From NCBI GenBank assembly GCA_964612975.1, contig CAZTGC010000007.1:62001-126000 (forward strand): DNA of 64,000 bases, given 5' to 3'. The translations under genes and the position numbers were made by a program. The stretch comes from NZ13-RE01 sp964612975. GTDB taxonomy: Bacteria; Dictyoglomota; Dictyoglomia; Dictyoglomales; Dictyoglomaceae. A model generated the notes under the pieces. It was given only the letters and a program-made list of their open reading frames with translations, was not told where the DNA came from and did no database searches. This document shows, piece after piece, positions 32,840 through 41,427 of this stretch (position 1 is the first letter of the stretch; each line of letters starts with the position of its first letter).

Positions 32840-35224
32840 ATGATTGATAAATTAAATGAGTATTGGAGAGCTTGTTGCTATCTTTCTGTTGGTATGATCT
32901 ATTTATGGGATAATCCTCTCTTAAGAGAGCCTCTTAAGCCAGAGCATATTAAGGAGAGGCTTCTTGGACATTGGGGAGCAAGCCCTGGACTTTCCTTTGT
33001 ATATGTGCATGGTAATAGGGTAATAAATAAGTATGATTTGAACTGCATATTTATAGCAGGGCCAGGACATGGTGCACCTGGGGTGGTTGCACCAGCATAT
33101 TTAGAAGGTACTATAAGTGAGCTCTATTCTCAATTCAGTCAAGATGAAGAAGGAATGAAAAATCTTTTTAAGGCCTTTTCTTTCCCAGGGGGACTTGGAA
33201 GCCATTGTACCCCAGAACTTCCAGGATCTATTCAAGAAGGTGGAGAATTGGGGTATGCTCTTTCTCATGCTTATGGGGCTGTATTTGACAACAAAGATCT
33301 TATAGCTATTACGGTAGTGGGAGATGGAGAGGCGGAAACAGGCTCCCTTGCCACATCCTGGCATTCCAACAAATTTTTAAATCCTGTAAGGGATGGAGCT
33401 GTACTTCCTATACTTCTTTTGAATGGATATAAAATTAACAATCCTACTATTTTTTCAAGAATAAGTAATGATGAACTCATATCTTTATTTAAAGGCTACG
33501 GATATGAACCCTTCATTATAGAGGGAGAAGGGTCTTTAGAGATCCATGAAAAGATGGCATCTATAATGGATGTTTGTGTTGAGAAAGTACTTAATATCTG
33601 GGATACTGCAAGATCTCAGAATAAACCCTTTAGGCCCTTCTGGCCTATGATTATCTTAAGAATCCCTAAGGGATGGACTGCTCCAAGGAAAGTGGGAAAT
33701 CAATATATAGAGGGTTATTGGAGAGCTCATCAGGTGCCCTTTGCTGATGCCAAGGAAAATCCAGAGACTTTAAAGGTTTTAGAAGAGTGGTTAAAAAGTT
33801 ATGAGCCTCAAAAATTATTTACAGTAGATGGAAAATTGAGAGATGATCTTAAAGAATTAGCTCCTAAAGGTAATAAGAGAATGAGTGCTACTCCTCATGC
33901 TAATGGTGGAATTTTAAGAAAAGAGTTAAAGCTTCCTGATATTAGAAAATTTGCTGTAGAAGCTAAAGAGTCAATAAAAACTTTAGCAGAAAACACAAGA
34001 CCCCTTGGAATCTTTTTAAAAGAGATTATTAAGTTAAATCCTGACAATTTTAGAGTATTTGGTCCTGATGAAACAAAATCCAATAGGATTGATGCAGTAT
34101 TTGAATTTGGAAAGGCCTGGATGGCAGATATTCTTCCTGAAGATGAAGATGAAGGCTTCCTTACACCCTTTGGTAGAACCATGGAAATTCTCTCGGAGCA
34201 TACCATAGAGGGATGGCTTGAAGGATATCTTCTTACAGGAAGACATGGTCTTTTAAATACCTATGAGGGATTTGCTCCTATTATTTCCTCTATGGTAAAT
34301 CAATTTGGTAAATGGCTTGATATTTCTTCAGATGTGCCTTGGCGAGCACCTATTTCCTCTCTTAATCTGCTTCTTACTTCAGTAGTATGGAGGCAGGATC
34401 ATAATGGATTTACCCATCAGGATCCAGGATTTATTACTTCGATTGTGGATAAGTGGCCCAATGTAGTAAGGGTATATTTTCCCCCTGATGCTAATACTCT
34501 TGTCTGTACTTTTTGGCATTGTTTCCAGACTACTAATCGCATAAACATTATTGTTATAGATAAACAAAAGCATCCTCAATACTTAACTATAGAAGAAGCC
34601 TTTAAACATGCCATGAAAGGAATAGGTATATGGGATTTTGCAAGTAATTATCCTCAGGAAGATCCCGATGTTGTAATAGCAAGCTGTGGAGATATACCCA
34701 CTAAAGAGGCTATATGTGCAGTGCAGATACTAAAGGGACTTTTCCCTGAACTCAGGATAAGATTTGTAAATGTAGTAAATCTCTTTACTTTAACTCCTAA
34801 TATAGAGCACCCTGATGGACTTACCGATAAAGAATTTGACTCCTACTTTACAAAGGATAAACCTGTTATATTTAACTTCCATGGTTATCCCTGGCTTATT
34901 CATAGACTTACTTATAGAAGAACAAATCACAAAAATATTCACGTAAGAGGATATAGAGAAAATAGAAAAATAGGAATAGATGCAGGATATTTAACACCCT
35001 TCCTAGAGGGAAGAGGTGGTATAACTACTCCAATGCAACTTGCTATACTGAATCAAATTGATAGATTTAGTATAGCGATGGATGTTATAGAAAGGGTAGA
35101 AGCTCTGCAGAATAAGGGCGGATATTATAAAGATCTTTTGAAGAATAAACAAATTGAAGCTCTTGAGTATGCGTATCAACATGGAGTAGACAGAGAATTT
35201 GAAGATTTTAAATGTATTAAATAA
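32840..35224 (+). CDS. xfp: Xylulose-5-phosphate/fructose-6-phosphate phosphoketolase
   Basis: The 794-residue thiamine-diphosphate enzyme cleaves xylulose-5-P or fructose-6-P with phosphate to acetyl-phosphate plus glyceraldehyde-3-P or erythrose-4-P. GHWGASPGLSFVYVHGNRVI, FIAGPGHGAPGVVAPAYLEG and FPGGLGSHCTPELPGSIQEG are N-domain blocks, and VVGDGEAETGSLATSWHSNK is the ThDP/Mg2+ motif. LLTGRHGLLNTYEGFAPIIS and RQDHNGFTHQDPGFI belong to the middle domain, and FNFHGYPWLIHRLTYRRTNH to the C-terminal domain. Its length is normal. GGGGTG precedes the ATG. It gives a direct acetyl-phosphate/ATP route from pentoses. What follows downstream is pseudogene debris. Confidence 0.96.
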   Translation: MIDKLNEYWRACCYLSVGMIYLWDNPLLREPLKPEHIKERLLGHWGASPGLSFVYVHGNRVINKYDLNCIFIAGPGHGAPGVVAPAYLEGTISELYSQFSQDEEGMKNLFKAFSFPGGLGSHCTPELPGSIQEGGELGYALSHAYGAVFDNKDLIAITVVGDGEAETGSLATSWHSNKFLNPVRDGAVLPILLLNGYKINNPTIFSRISNDELISLFKGYGYEPFIIEGEGSLEIHEKMASIMDVCVEKVLNIWDTARSQNKPFRPFWPMIILRIPKGWTAPRKVGNQYIEGYWRAHQVPFADAKENPETLKVLEEWLKSYEPQKLFTVDGKLRDDLKELAPKGNKRMSATPHANGGILRKELKLPDIRKFAVEAKESIKTLAENTRPLGIFLKEIIKLNPDNFRVFGPDETKSNRIDAVFEFGKAWMADILPEDEDEGFLTPFGRTMEILSEHTIEGWLEGYLLTGRHGLLNTYEGFAPIISSMVNQFGKWLDISSDVPWRAPISSLNLLLTSVVWRQDHNGFTHQDPGFITSIVDKWPNVVRVYFPPDANTLVCTFWHCFQTTNRINIIVIDKQKHPQYLTIEEAFKHAMKGIGIWDFASNYPQEDPDVVIASCGDIPTKEAICAVQILKGLFPELRIRFVNVVNLFTLTPNIEHPDGLTDKEFDSYFTKDKPVIFNFHGYPWLIHRLTYRRTNHKNIHVRGYRENRKIGIDAGYLTPFLEGRGGITTPMQLAILNQIDRFSIAMDVIERVEALQNKGGYYKDLLKNKQIEALEYAYQHGVDREFEDFKCIK

Positions 35225-35530
35225 ACGAGGAATAAAGGGGATAATATTTTTGAGGGTCCTAAGATTGTGTTAACAGAGAAAGGGAAAAGTCTTTCTATAG
35301 AATTTGTAAATGTGAAATTGATGATAGGGAAGAATAAAGAAGCTCCTATTGTTCTAGAAAATGAAGCTTAAGTTTATTCTGGAAGAATGGATAGATCTAC
35401 TAATAAGAGCTATGGAGTATGATTTTAAGGATTTTAAAGATTTAGATCAAAAATTACTTTAAATTTTTCAAGAATCAGTATTGTTTGATAGATTTCATGG
35501 TTTTATTTAAGGAGGGAGAGAGAATGTACA
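35225..35530 (+). other. Decayed coding fragments after xfp
   Basis: Just after the xfp stop, in the same frame, an open stretch reads NIFEGPKIVLTEKGKSLSIE and continues as VNVKLMIGKNKEAPIVL to a TAA near 35369. It is followed by a 33-codon ORF (35361-35462, beginning MKLKFILEEWIDLLIRAMEY) that is interrupted by TAA and then continues IFQESVLFDRFHGFI. The composition is coding-like but the parent genes were not recognised. Confidence 0.4.
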
Positions 35531-35724
35531 GAATTTTCTGTCATAGTAAAAGATCTTATGGAAATACCTTCTAGGAAAAGGAAAAGAAAGTATTAATATT
35601 AAGATATGGACTTTAGGATGGGATCTCAAAAAATCCTTGAAGAAGTAGGATAGGTATTTAACGTAACTTGAGAAAGAATTAGGCAAATTTAAGCTAGAAT
35701 TCTCTGAGGACTTCGATATCCCTT
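35531..35724 (+). pseudogene. Decayed C-terminus of a sigma-70 (RpoD-type) factor
   Basis: Across two frameshifts the sequence reads FSVIVKDLMEIPSR, then EKEKKVLILRYGL, then KILEEVG, VFNVT, ERIRQI and ARIL separated by TAG, TGA, TAA and TGA stops. This is region 4 of the primary sigma factor (LPxREREVLxLRYGL ... LEEVGxxFNVTRERIRQIEARxLRxLR). The four stops each differ by one base from the expected arginine, glutamate or glutamine codon, so decay is by point mutation. Only region 4 is left. Confidence 0.75.
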
Positions 35725-35744
35725 ATAAACTAAAAATTGGAATA

Positions 35745-36995
35745 TTAGTTGTAAAATTTCTCTCTTACTTCATCCATATTTAATACTTTATTATTTAATC
35801 TTGCTTCTTCAGCTGAAAAGGCCATAAGGTGACTTTCTATGGCTTCTTCTATATTAGATGAAGTTTCTTTAATCTCTCCCTTCATTAATCTTACAAATTC
35901 ATCTACTATTCCCTCATCTCCTCCTGCATGTCCTACTAAATCTCTGAAAGGTAAATTTAGGTTAATTATTTCTTCTCCTCTATCAAAGCTTTGAATTACT
36001 ATTTTCTTCTCATCTAAGTCTCCATAAATTTCTCCATGAGAACCATACAAATATATTTTTCTAGTTATCTTGTTAGTGAAGGCTGTCATTATGAAAGAGG
36101 CATATACTCCATTTTTGAACCTTATTGAGACTGTTTGATGATCTACCACATTATTGTCTGAATAATAAACACATCTACCATAAGGATTTTCTCTTAAAGC
36201 TTTTAACCTTCCCTCTAACGAGAGATCTTCTGAAATTACCGATACAGGCCATCCATTATAATCAATAAGGTATATTTTTTTAGCATCATAAGGACAATCC
36301 AAATCACAATCAAGACATCTTTCCTTTGCTCCTTCCGGAGCATTTTCTTTTTTAAAATATCTTAATTCTCCAAAGGATGAGAGGTATTGGGATTTTTCAT
36401 TTGTTAAAAAAGTCAGTATATCTAAATCATGACAGCTTTTTGCCAATATGGATGGAGCAGAAGTATTAGAATTTCTCCAGTTTCCTCTAACAAAGCTGTG
36501 GGCAAAATGGAAGAATCCAATATTTTCAACTAAATTTATTCCAATAAGTTCTCCAATAACCTTCTTTTGAAGAAGCTCTTTTAATTTTCTAAAAAAAGCA
36601 GTATATCTCAATACATGAGCAACAGTTATACTTGCATTGTATTCCTTTGCTATTTTGTATAACTCTTTTATTTCTTCTATACTTACGCCGATAGGTTTTT
36701 CTAAGAGAATTTTATAACCTTTTTTAATGGCAGATATAGCAGGTTCTATATGCATTCTGTCCATGGTAGCAATTATTACACCATGGGCAAATTTCTCTTT
36801 TACAAAAACCTCTTCCCAAGTTTTAAATTGTCTATCAGGAGGTATTTTATGCTCTTTTGAAAATCTCTCTCTTTTAATATCATTTGGTTCTGCAACGGCT
36901 ACCATCTTTATATCAGGTCTTTTCAAAATTATTTTTCCGTAGGCTTCGTAGCCTCTATTTCCCGCACCTATCATAATGATTTCAATAGGATTCAT
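35745..36995 (-). CDS. Gfo/Idh/MocA-family NAD(P)-dependent oxidoreductase
   Basis: The 416-residue sugar or cyclitol dehydrogenase has an N-terminal Rossmann domain with EIIMIGAGNRGYEAYGK and the conserved LLEKPIGVSIEEIKELYKIA segment near 94-113. The HVLRYTAFFRKLKELLQ block follows, then the C-terminal alpha/beta domain with KSCHDLDILTFL. A cysteine group, RCLDCDLDCPYDAKKIY near 231-247, is found in a subgroup of this family and might bind metal. The substrate is unknown. A zinc alcohol dehydrogenase gene lies directly upstream (34 bp) on the same strand, so the pair may act on the same polyol or sugar. Confidence 0.88.
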   Translation of the reverse strand: MNPIEIIMIGAGNRGYEAYGKIILKRPDIKMVAVAEPNDIKRERFSKEHKIPPDRQFKTWEEVFVKEKFAHGVIIATMDRMHIEPAISAIKKGYKILLEKPIGVSIEEIKELYKIAKEYNASITVAHVLRYTAFFRKLKELLQKKVIGELIGINLVENIGFFHFAHSFVRGNWRNSNTSAPSILAKSCHDLDILTFLTNEKSQYLSSFGELRYFKKENAPEGAKERCLDCDLDCPYDAKKIYLIDYNGWPVSVISEDLSLEGRLKALRENPYGRCVYYSDNNVVDHQTVSIRFKNGVYASFIMTAFTNKITRKIYLYGSHGEIYGDLDEKKIVIQSFDRGEEIINLNLPFRDLVGHAGGDEGIVDEFVRLMKGEIKETSSNIEEAIESHLMAFSAEEARLNNKVLNMDEVREKFYN

Positions 36996-37029
36996 AGGTT
37001 TGTACCTCCTCTATAATAAATTAAAGTTC

Positions 37030-38052
37030 TTAATCCCTTTGAATATCAATTATTACTTTAAAGTATTCTTCTTTGTTATTTAGTATACTTTCAAAGGCTT
37101 CAGCTACCTTACTAAAAGGATAAGTGTGGGTTATTAACTTCTCGTAATTTACCTGATTTTTTCTTAAGAGATCTAAAGCTATTAAATAGTCATCTCTTGT
37201 ATACATAAGAGAACCCCTTAAACTAAGTTCCCTATCTTGTATATAGATAAGTTTTGCCTTTGAAATCTCCTGGGGAACTCCTAAGAGAATTATCTCAGAT
37301 CCTTTTCTTGCGAATTCAATAGCCATATTTATAGTTTCATCCATACCTACACATTCAAAGGTTATATCAGGTCCTTCCTGAGAGAATAAATTGTTCTTTA
37401 AATCCTTTGGTTTAACAGTGTTAATCTCAGGACATAGATCTTTTGCAAGATTTAATCTTTTCTCTAAGGGTTCTACTAATACAATTTTTTTAGGATTTGA
37501 AAGATATAAAACTATAGTAGTAAGGAGTCCTATAGGACCACTTCCTATAATAAGCACTTCATCACCTAATTTAAAAGAAGATCTTCTTATTCCATGGACA
37601 GCTACTGCGAGGGGTTCTGTGAGGATTGCTCTTTTTAAAGGAATATCATTTATTCCATATGCTTTATAATAAGGGATACTTATATACTTTTGAAATCCTC
37701 CATTGGTTTTTATACACCCTACTACATCTAATTCTTTACAAATGTTATATCTTCCATGGGTACAGTTGTAGCATTTTTCACAGGTTAAACTCGGTTCTAC
37801 AACTACAAAATCTCCTATTTCAAAGTTAAACACATTTTTCCCCTTCTCTATAACTTTTCCTACAAATTCATGTCCTAAAATAATGCCCGGCTTTACAAAG
37901 GGATGTTCTCCAAAATAGGCATGAAGATCAGAACCACATATTCCTGTATATAATACTTCTAATAATATTTGGTCTTCTTTTAGCTCAGGATATGGGAGCT
38001 CAATGAGTTCAAGATTTTTAATATCCTTTAAGAGCCATCCATAATTTTTCAA
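37030..38052 (-). CDS. Zinc-dependent medium-chain alcohol/polyol dehydrogenase
   Basis: A 340-residue MDR-type dehydrogenase of the sorbitol/threonine dehydrogenase group. TGICGSDLHAYFGEHPF carries the catalytic-zinc cysteine (about C39), GHEFVGKVIEKGKNVF the histidine/glutamate pair, and CEKCYNCTHGRYNIC the four-cysteine structural zinc lobe. DEVLIIGSGPIGLLTTIVLY is the NAD(P)-binding motif, and VLVEPLEKRL follows it. I chose the TTG at 38052: GGGAGG then sits 8 bases away, while the GTG at 38061 overlaps it. It leads a two-gene unit with the Gfo/Idh oxidoreductase. Confidence 0.88.
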   Translation of the reverse strand: MKNYGWLLKDIKNLELIELPYPELKEDQILLEVLYTGICGSDLHAYFGEHPFVKPGIILGHEFVGKVIEKGKNVFNFEIGDFVVVEPSLTCEKCYNCTHGRYNICKELDVVGCIKTNGGFQKYISIPYYKAYGINDIPLKRAILTEPLAVAVHGIRRSSFKLGDEVLIIGSGPIGLLTTIVLYLSNPKKIVLVEPLEKRLNLAKDLCPEINTVKPKDLKNNLFSQEGPDITFECVGMDETINMAIEFARKGSEIILLGVPQEISKAKLIYIQDRELSLRGSLMYTRDDYLIALDLLRKNQVNYEKLITHTYPFSKVAEAFESILNNKEEYFKVIIDIQRD

Positions 38053-38061
38053 TTTAAACAC

Positions 38062-38385
38062 CTCCCTTTATTTTAGATTATCATAATTTTTCCATACTGA
38101 CTATGTGAATTAGTCATCTACTATTTATCTCTTTTAGTTATGTAATCTTAAGCATACTTATTACTAAAATAGACACTGATTATAAGAATTTTGTAGAGAG
38201 GTGTAATCAGGGGATTTTTTTACTTTATTAATAGATTTTTCTCTTTCTCAGTTATATTTGCCATCCCCTTTTAATAAGGTTATTTAAGATTATAACAAAA
38301 ATTTTATTTAACTGATAATAAATAAAAAACTGTATATTTCTCCCACGGTTGATGTGGTTAATATTTAACTTTTTAGATAAAATAC
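38062..38385 (-). other. Intergenic region with probable promoter of the alcohol dehydrogenase gene
   Basis: 324 bp between ldh and the alcohol dehydrogenase gene, both on the minus strand. On that strand TTCACA, an 18-bp spacer and TATGAT lie near 38083-38112 and could be the -35 and -10. The rest is AT-rich, with no gene and no convincing terminator for ldh. Confidence 0.4.
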
Positions 38386-39336
38386 TTAGGAGATGGAAAT
38401 GGCCTCAAAGGAATCAACTATATCCTTTATAGTTTTTATAGACTTAAGAAGATCTTGTTTTTCCTTTTTAGTCAATCTTACATTTAAAACCTTTTCTACC
38501 CCATTACTTCCTACAATGGAAGGAAGACTTAATGGTACATTCTTCAACCCATAAATGTTAGGATGTACAGAAGATACAGGTAATACTTTTTTCTCATCTC
38601 TCACGATAGCCTCTACTAAGTGAACTAAAGCAAGACCTATAGCATAATGTGTAGCTCCTTTGTATTCAATAATTTTATAAGCAGCTTCCCTTACCTCTCT
38701 TAAAATTTTTTCTTTTACTTCTTCTTCAAAGCATTTTTTGCCACAAATAGGGCAAAAGTCCGAGATAGGAATACCTCCAATATGGGTGAGGCTCCATGCA
38801 GCCACAGCTGTATCTCCATGTTCCCCAATGATGTAAGCATTTATAGATCTGGGATCTACGTTGCAATGTTTAGAAAGAAGATAAGCAAATCTGGAACTAT
38901 CAAGTACAGTACCGGAACCTATAATCTTATTTCTTGGAAAATTAGAAAATTTGTAGGTAAAATAAGTTAAAATATCAACAGGATTTGTGACTACTAAAAA
39001 TATTCCATTAAATCCTGTATTTACAATTTCAGGTATTAGATTTTTAAAGATATTTATATTTCTATCCAAAAGTTGAATTCTTGATTCTCCTGGCTTTTGT
39101 TTGGCTCCAGCAGTGATAACTACTATATCTGAATTTTTTGCATCCTCTAAACTTCCTGCTCTTATCTCCAAAGGTTTTGTAAAATAGATACCATGAGCTA
39201 AATCCAAAGCTTCTCCCAAGGCTCTTTTCTCATCAATATCATAAAGAACAATTTCCTCCACTATTCCTTTTTGTATAAGACTATAAGCAAAAGATGTGCC
39301 CACAAGGCCGGCTCCCACTATTAATATCTTATTCAT
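38386..39336 (-). CDS. ldh: L-lactate dehydrogenase
   Basis: The 316-residue enzyme reduces pyruvate to lactate with NADH. KILIVGAGLVGTSFAYSL is the NAD-binding motif and LYDIDEKRALGEALDL carries the acidic residue that selects NADH. The specificity loop AGAKQKPGESR has Q80 (lactate dehydrogenase) where malate dehydrogenases have Arg, and R86 is the mobile arginine. DSSRF (D146, R149) and GEHGDT (H173) complete the active site. A cysteine-containing insert, FCPICGKKCFEEEV, seen in some thermophile enzymes, could bind metal. TAGGTGATTAT precedes the ATG and a good promoter lies at 39373-39401. Confidence 0.93.
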   Translation of the reverse strand: MNKILIVGAGLVGTSFAYSLIQKGIVEEIVLYDIDEKRALGEALDLAHGIYFTKPLEIRAGSLEDAKNSDIVVITAGAKQKPGESRIQLLDRNINIFKNLIPEIVNTGFNGIFLVVTNPVDILTYFTYKFSNFPRNKIIGSGTVLDSSRFAYLLSKHCNVDPRSINAYIIGEHGDTAVAAWSLTHIGGIPISDFCPICGKKCFEEEVKEKILREVREAAYKIIEYKGATHYAIGLALVHLVEAIVRDEKKVLPVSSVHPNIYGLKNVPLSLPSIVGSNGVEKVLNVRLTKKEKQDLLKSIKTIKDIVDSFEAISIS

Positions 39337-39498
39337 ATAATCACCTACCTTTTTAGTATGAAATCCATATATAAGATAATATATATTCAGAAGAATGTCA
39401 ATAGAAAAAAGATTAAATGTAGGAATTAGATGTGACTTGTTTTTTTTTATTTTTAGTTTTAAAATAATTAAAAAATTTAAAATTTTATGGTGTTTAGG
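39337..39498. other. Intergenic region containing the ldh promoter
   Basis: Apart from the ldh promoter at 39373-39401, the region is AT-rich with a long T-tract near 39433-39450. No gene is visible until the aldo/keto-reductase remnant at 39499. Confidence 0.5.
39373..39401 (-). promoter_or_regulatory. Promoter of ldh
   Basis: The minus strand has TTGACA (39396-39401), a 17-bp spacer and TATCTT (39373-39378). The predicted start near 39366 gives a leader of about 30 nt with an AGGTGA ribosome-binding site. Confidence 0.65.
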
Positions 39499-39710
39499 AT
39501 GAGAAAATATTTATGAAATTCAAAAATTCAAGTAAGTACTATGGGATTTGGGTTTTGGCCTATTGGAAGTGAATGGAAAGTAGAAGGTGGGAAGTATATA
39601 AGATTTGGAAAGATTTTCAATAAGGAGGCAATAAATTGTAATTAAAAAATTCCATCTGTTTTTGATGATATTTTTAAAAGACTTTGGAAAAGATAAAAAG
39701 GATATAAGTT
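39499..39710 (+). pseudogene. Decayed aldo/keto-reductase N-terminus, copy 2
   Basis: ATG at 39499 gives MRKYL, then a TGA where copy 1 (30635) has GGA. It continues NSKIQVSTMGFGFWPIGSEW and then KVEGGKYIRFGKIFNKEAIN. The MGFGxWPIG block after a K-x-x-VS strand is the standard start of aldo/keto reductases. Beyond 39640 it is frameshifted, sharing AAATTGTAATTAAAAAA and CTGTTTTTGATGA with copy 1. The rest of the gene is missing, and korA begins directly after. Confidence 0.7.
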
Positions 39711-39738
39711 ATAATAATTAAAAAAAGGGGTGAAAAAT

Positions 39739-41427
39739 TTGGAATGTAAAATTCTTATAGGAGGAGAGGCAGGTCAGGGAATTCAAAGCATATCTTATAT
39801 CCTATCTAAGTACTTTTATCGGGTTGGATATTATGTCTATACTGTTGAGGATTATCAATCAAGAATTAGAGGTGGGCATAATTTTAGTTTAATAAGAGTA
39901 TCAGAAAAACCTATATTGGGAATAGATGACCCCTATATAGACATATTGATAGCATTAAACAATGAAACTATAGAACTTCATAGAAGGGAAGTAAAAGAAG
40001 ACGGATACATTATATGTGATGAAGAAATAAAAACAGACTTTTACTATAATATTTTTAAGGTACCGTTAAGAAAAATAGCTTTAGAGGTAGCAAAAACCAA
40101 AATAGTAGAGAATACTGTAGTTTGTGGAATTCTACTAGGGCTTACTAATGGAGATGAGGAAGAGATGGGAAGAATTATATCTCATTATTTTAAGCCAGAG
40201 GATGTGGATAAAAATATAAAAGCAATGAAGGCAGGATATTCCTTTGGGATAAGTTCAGGCAAAAAATGTAAAGATTTTCCTAAGAGAGATAAGAAGACTA
40301 AAGTTTTTTTAAGTGGAGGGGAGGCTATAGGATTTGGGGCTATTTTTTCAGGATGTAAGTTTCTTGCTTCTTATCCTATGACTCCAGGAACCTCTGTTAT
40401 GAATTTTTTAGCAGAACATGAATTAGAGTATGACATAGTAGTGGAGCAAGCTGAAGATGAAATAGCTGCTGTAAATATGGCAATAGGAGGCTTTTTTGCA
40501 GGAGCAAGATCTATGGTGACCACCTCTGGTGGAGGTTTTGCTCTTATGGTTGAAGGATTAAGTCTTGCAGGGATGACAGAGACTCCTTTAGTTATTCACA
40601 TAGGACAACGTCCTGGTCCTGCCACAGGACTTCCTACAAGAACGGAACAAGGAGATCTAAATTTCGTCATACATGCTGGACATGGTGAGTTTCCCAGATA
40701 TGTTACTGCACCAAGAGATCAAAGGGATGCTTTTTACAAGACTATAAGAGCCTTTGAGCTTTCCGAGAAATATCAAATTCCGGCAATTATATTATCAGAT
40801 CAATATCTTGTTGACTCTAAAGCGGTTATAGATGAGTTATCTCCTTATTTTGGGATAAAGTCCTATAGGATTAAAGGCGACAAGAATTACCTTAGACATA
40901 AAATAACACAAGATGGAATCTCTCCCTTTGCTATTCCTGGAGAATCCGAGGGTTTAGTTATTACTGATAGTGATGAACATGATGAAGAAGGACATTTGAC
41001 TGAAAATTTAGAGATAAGAGAAAAAATGGTTGAGAAGAGAATGAAAAAATTAATCCTTTTATCTCAAGAGATGGAAGAACCTGTTTATTATGGAGTTGAC
41101 GATGCCGAGGTTGTTCTTATAGGGTGGGGTTCTACTTATGGTGTTATCAAGGAAGCTGTTGAAAACTTGGTTCATGAGAGATATAAAATTGGACATCTGC
41201 ATTTTTCAGATGTTTATCCTTTACCTACCAAGAGTTTACAAAATTTCAAAAAGAAAAAACTTTACACCATAGAGCAAAATTATCAAGGACAATTGGCAAG
41301 TTTAATAAGAAAGGAAACTTCTATTAACGTGGATAAATTTATAACTAAATTTGATGGGAGACCATTTTATGTTGATAGTATAATCAAGGAGGTAAAAGAG
41401 AAATGGGATAAACTTAGAGGAGTTTAA
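39739..41427 (+). CDS. korA: 2-oxoacid:acceptor oxidoreductase, fused gamma-alpha subunit
   Basis: A KorA-type subunit of a ferredoxin-dependent 2-oxoacid oxidoreductase, about 562 residues. Residues 1-190 are the gamma part (KILIGGEAGQGIQSISYIL, DYQSRIRGGHNF). From about 195 the alpha part has SGGEAIGFGAIFSGCKFLAS, YPMTPGTSVMNFLAEHE, VVEQAEDEIAAVNMAIGGFF and ARSMVTTSGGGFALMVEGLS, with RPGPATGLPTRTEQGDLNF. I chose the TTG at 39739, 6 bases after AAAGGGGTG; the GTG at 39730 overlaps that ribosome-binding site. The substrate (2-oxoglutarate or a branched 2-oxoacid) is not evident. It works with the beta subunit encoded next; no separate ferredoxin subunit is present. Confidence 0.92.
   Translation: MECKILIGGEAGQGIQSISYILSKYFYRVGYYVYTVEDYQSRIRGGHNFSLIRVSEKPILGIDDPYIDILIALNNETIELHRREVKEDGYIICDEEIKTDFYYNIFKVPLRKIALEVAKTKIVENTVVCGILLGLTNGDEEEMGRIISHYFKPEDVDKNIKAMKAGYSFGISSGKKCKDFPKRDKKTKVFLSGGEAIGFGAIFSGCKFLASYPMTPGTSVMNFLAEHELEYDIVVEQAEDEIAAVNMAIGGFFAGARSMVTTSGGGFALMVEGLSLAGMTETPLVIHIGQRPGPATGLPTRTEQGDLNFVIHAGHGEFPRYVTAPRDQRDAFYKTIRAFELSEKYQIPAIILSDQYLVDSKAVIDELSPYFGIKSYRIKGDKNYLRHKITQDGISPFAIPGESEGLVITDSDEHDEEGHLTENLEIREKMVEKRMKKLILLSQEMEEPVYYGVDDAEVVLIGWGSTYGVIKEAVENLVHERYKIGHLHFSDVYPLPTKSLQNFKKKKLYTIEQNYQGQLASLIRKETSINVDKFITKFDGRPFYVDSIIKEVKEKWDKLRGV

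Noticed and set aside
38209..38275. Long-range pairing AGGGGAT ... ATCCCCT after ldh as a terminator
   Set aside because: The arms are about 50 bases apart with AT-rich sequence between; not a credible intrinsic terminator.
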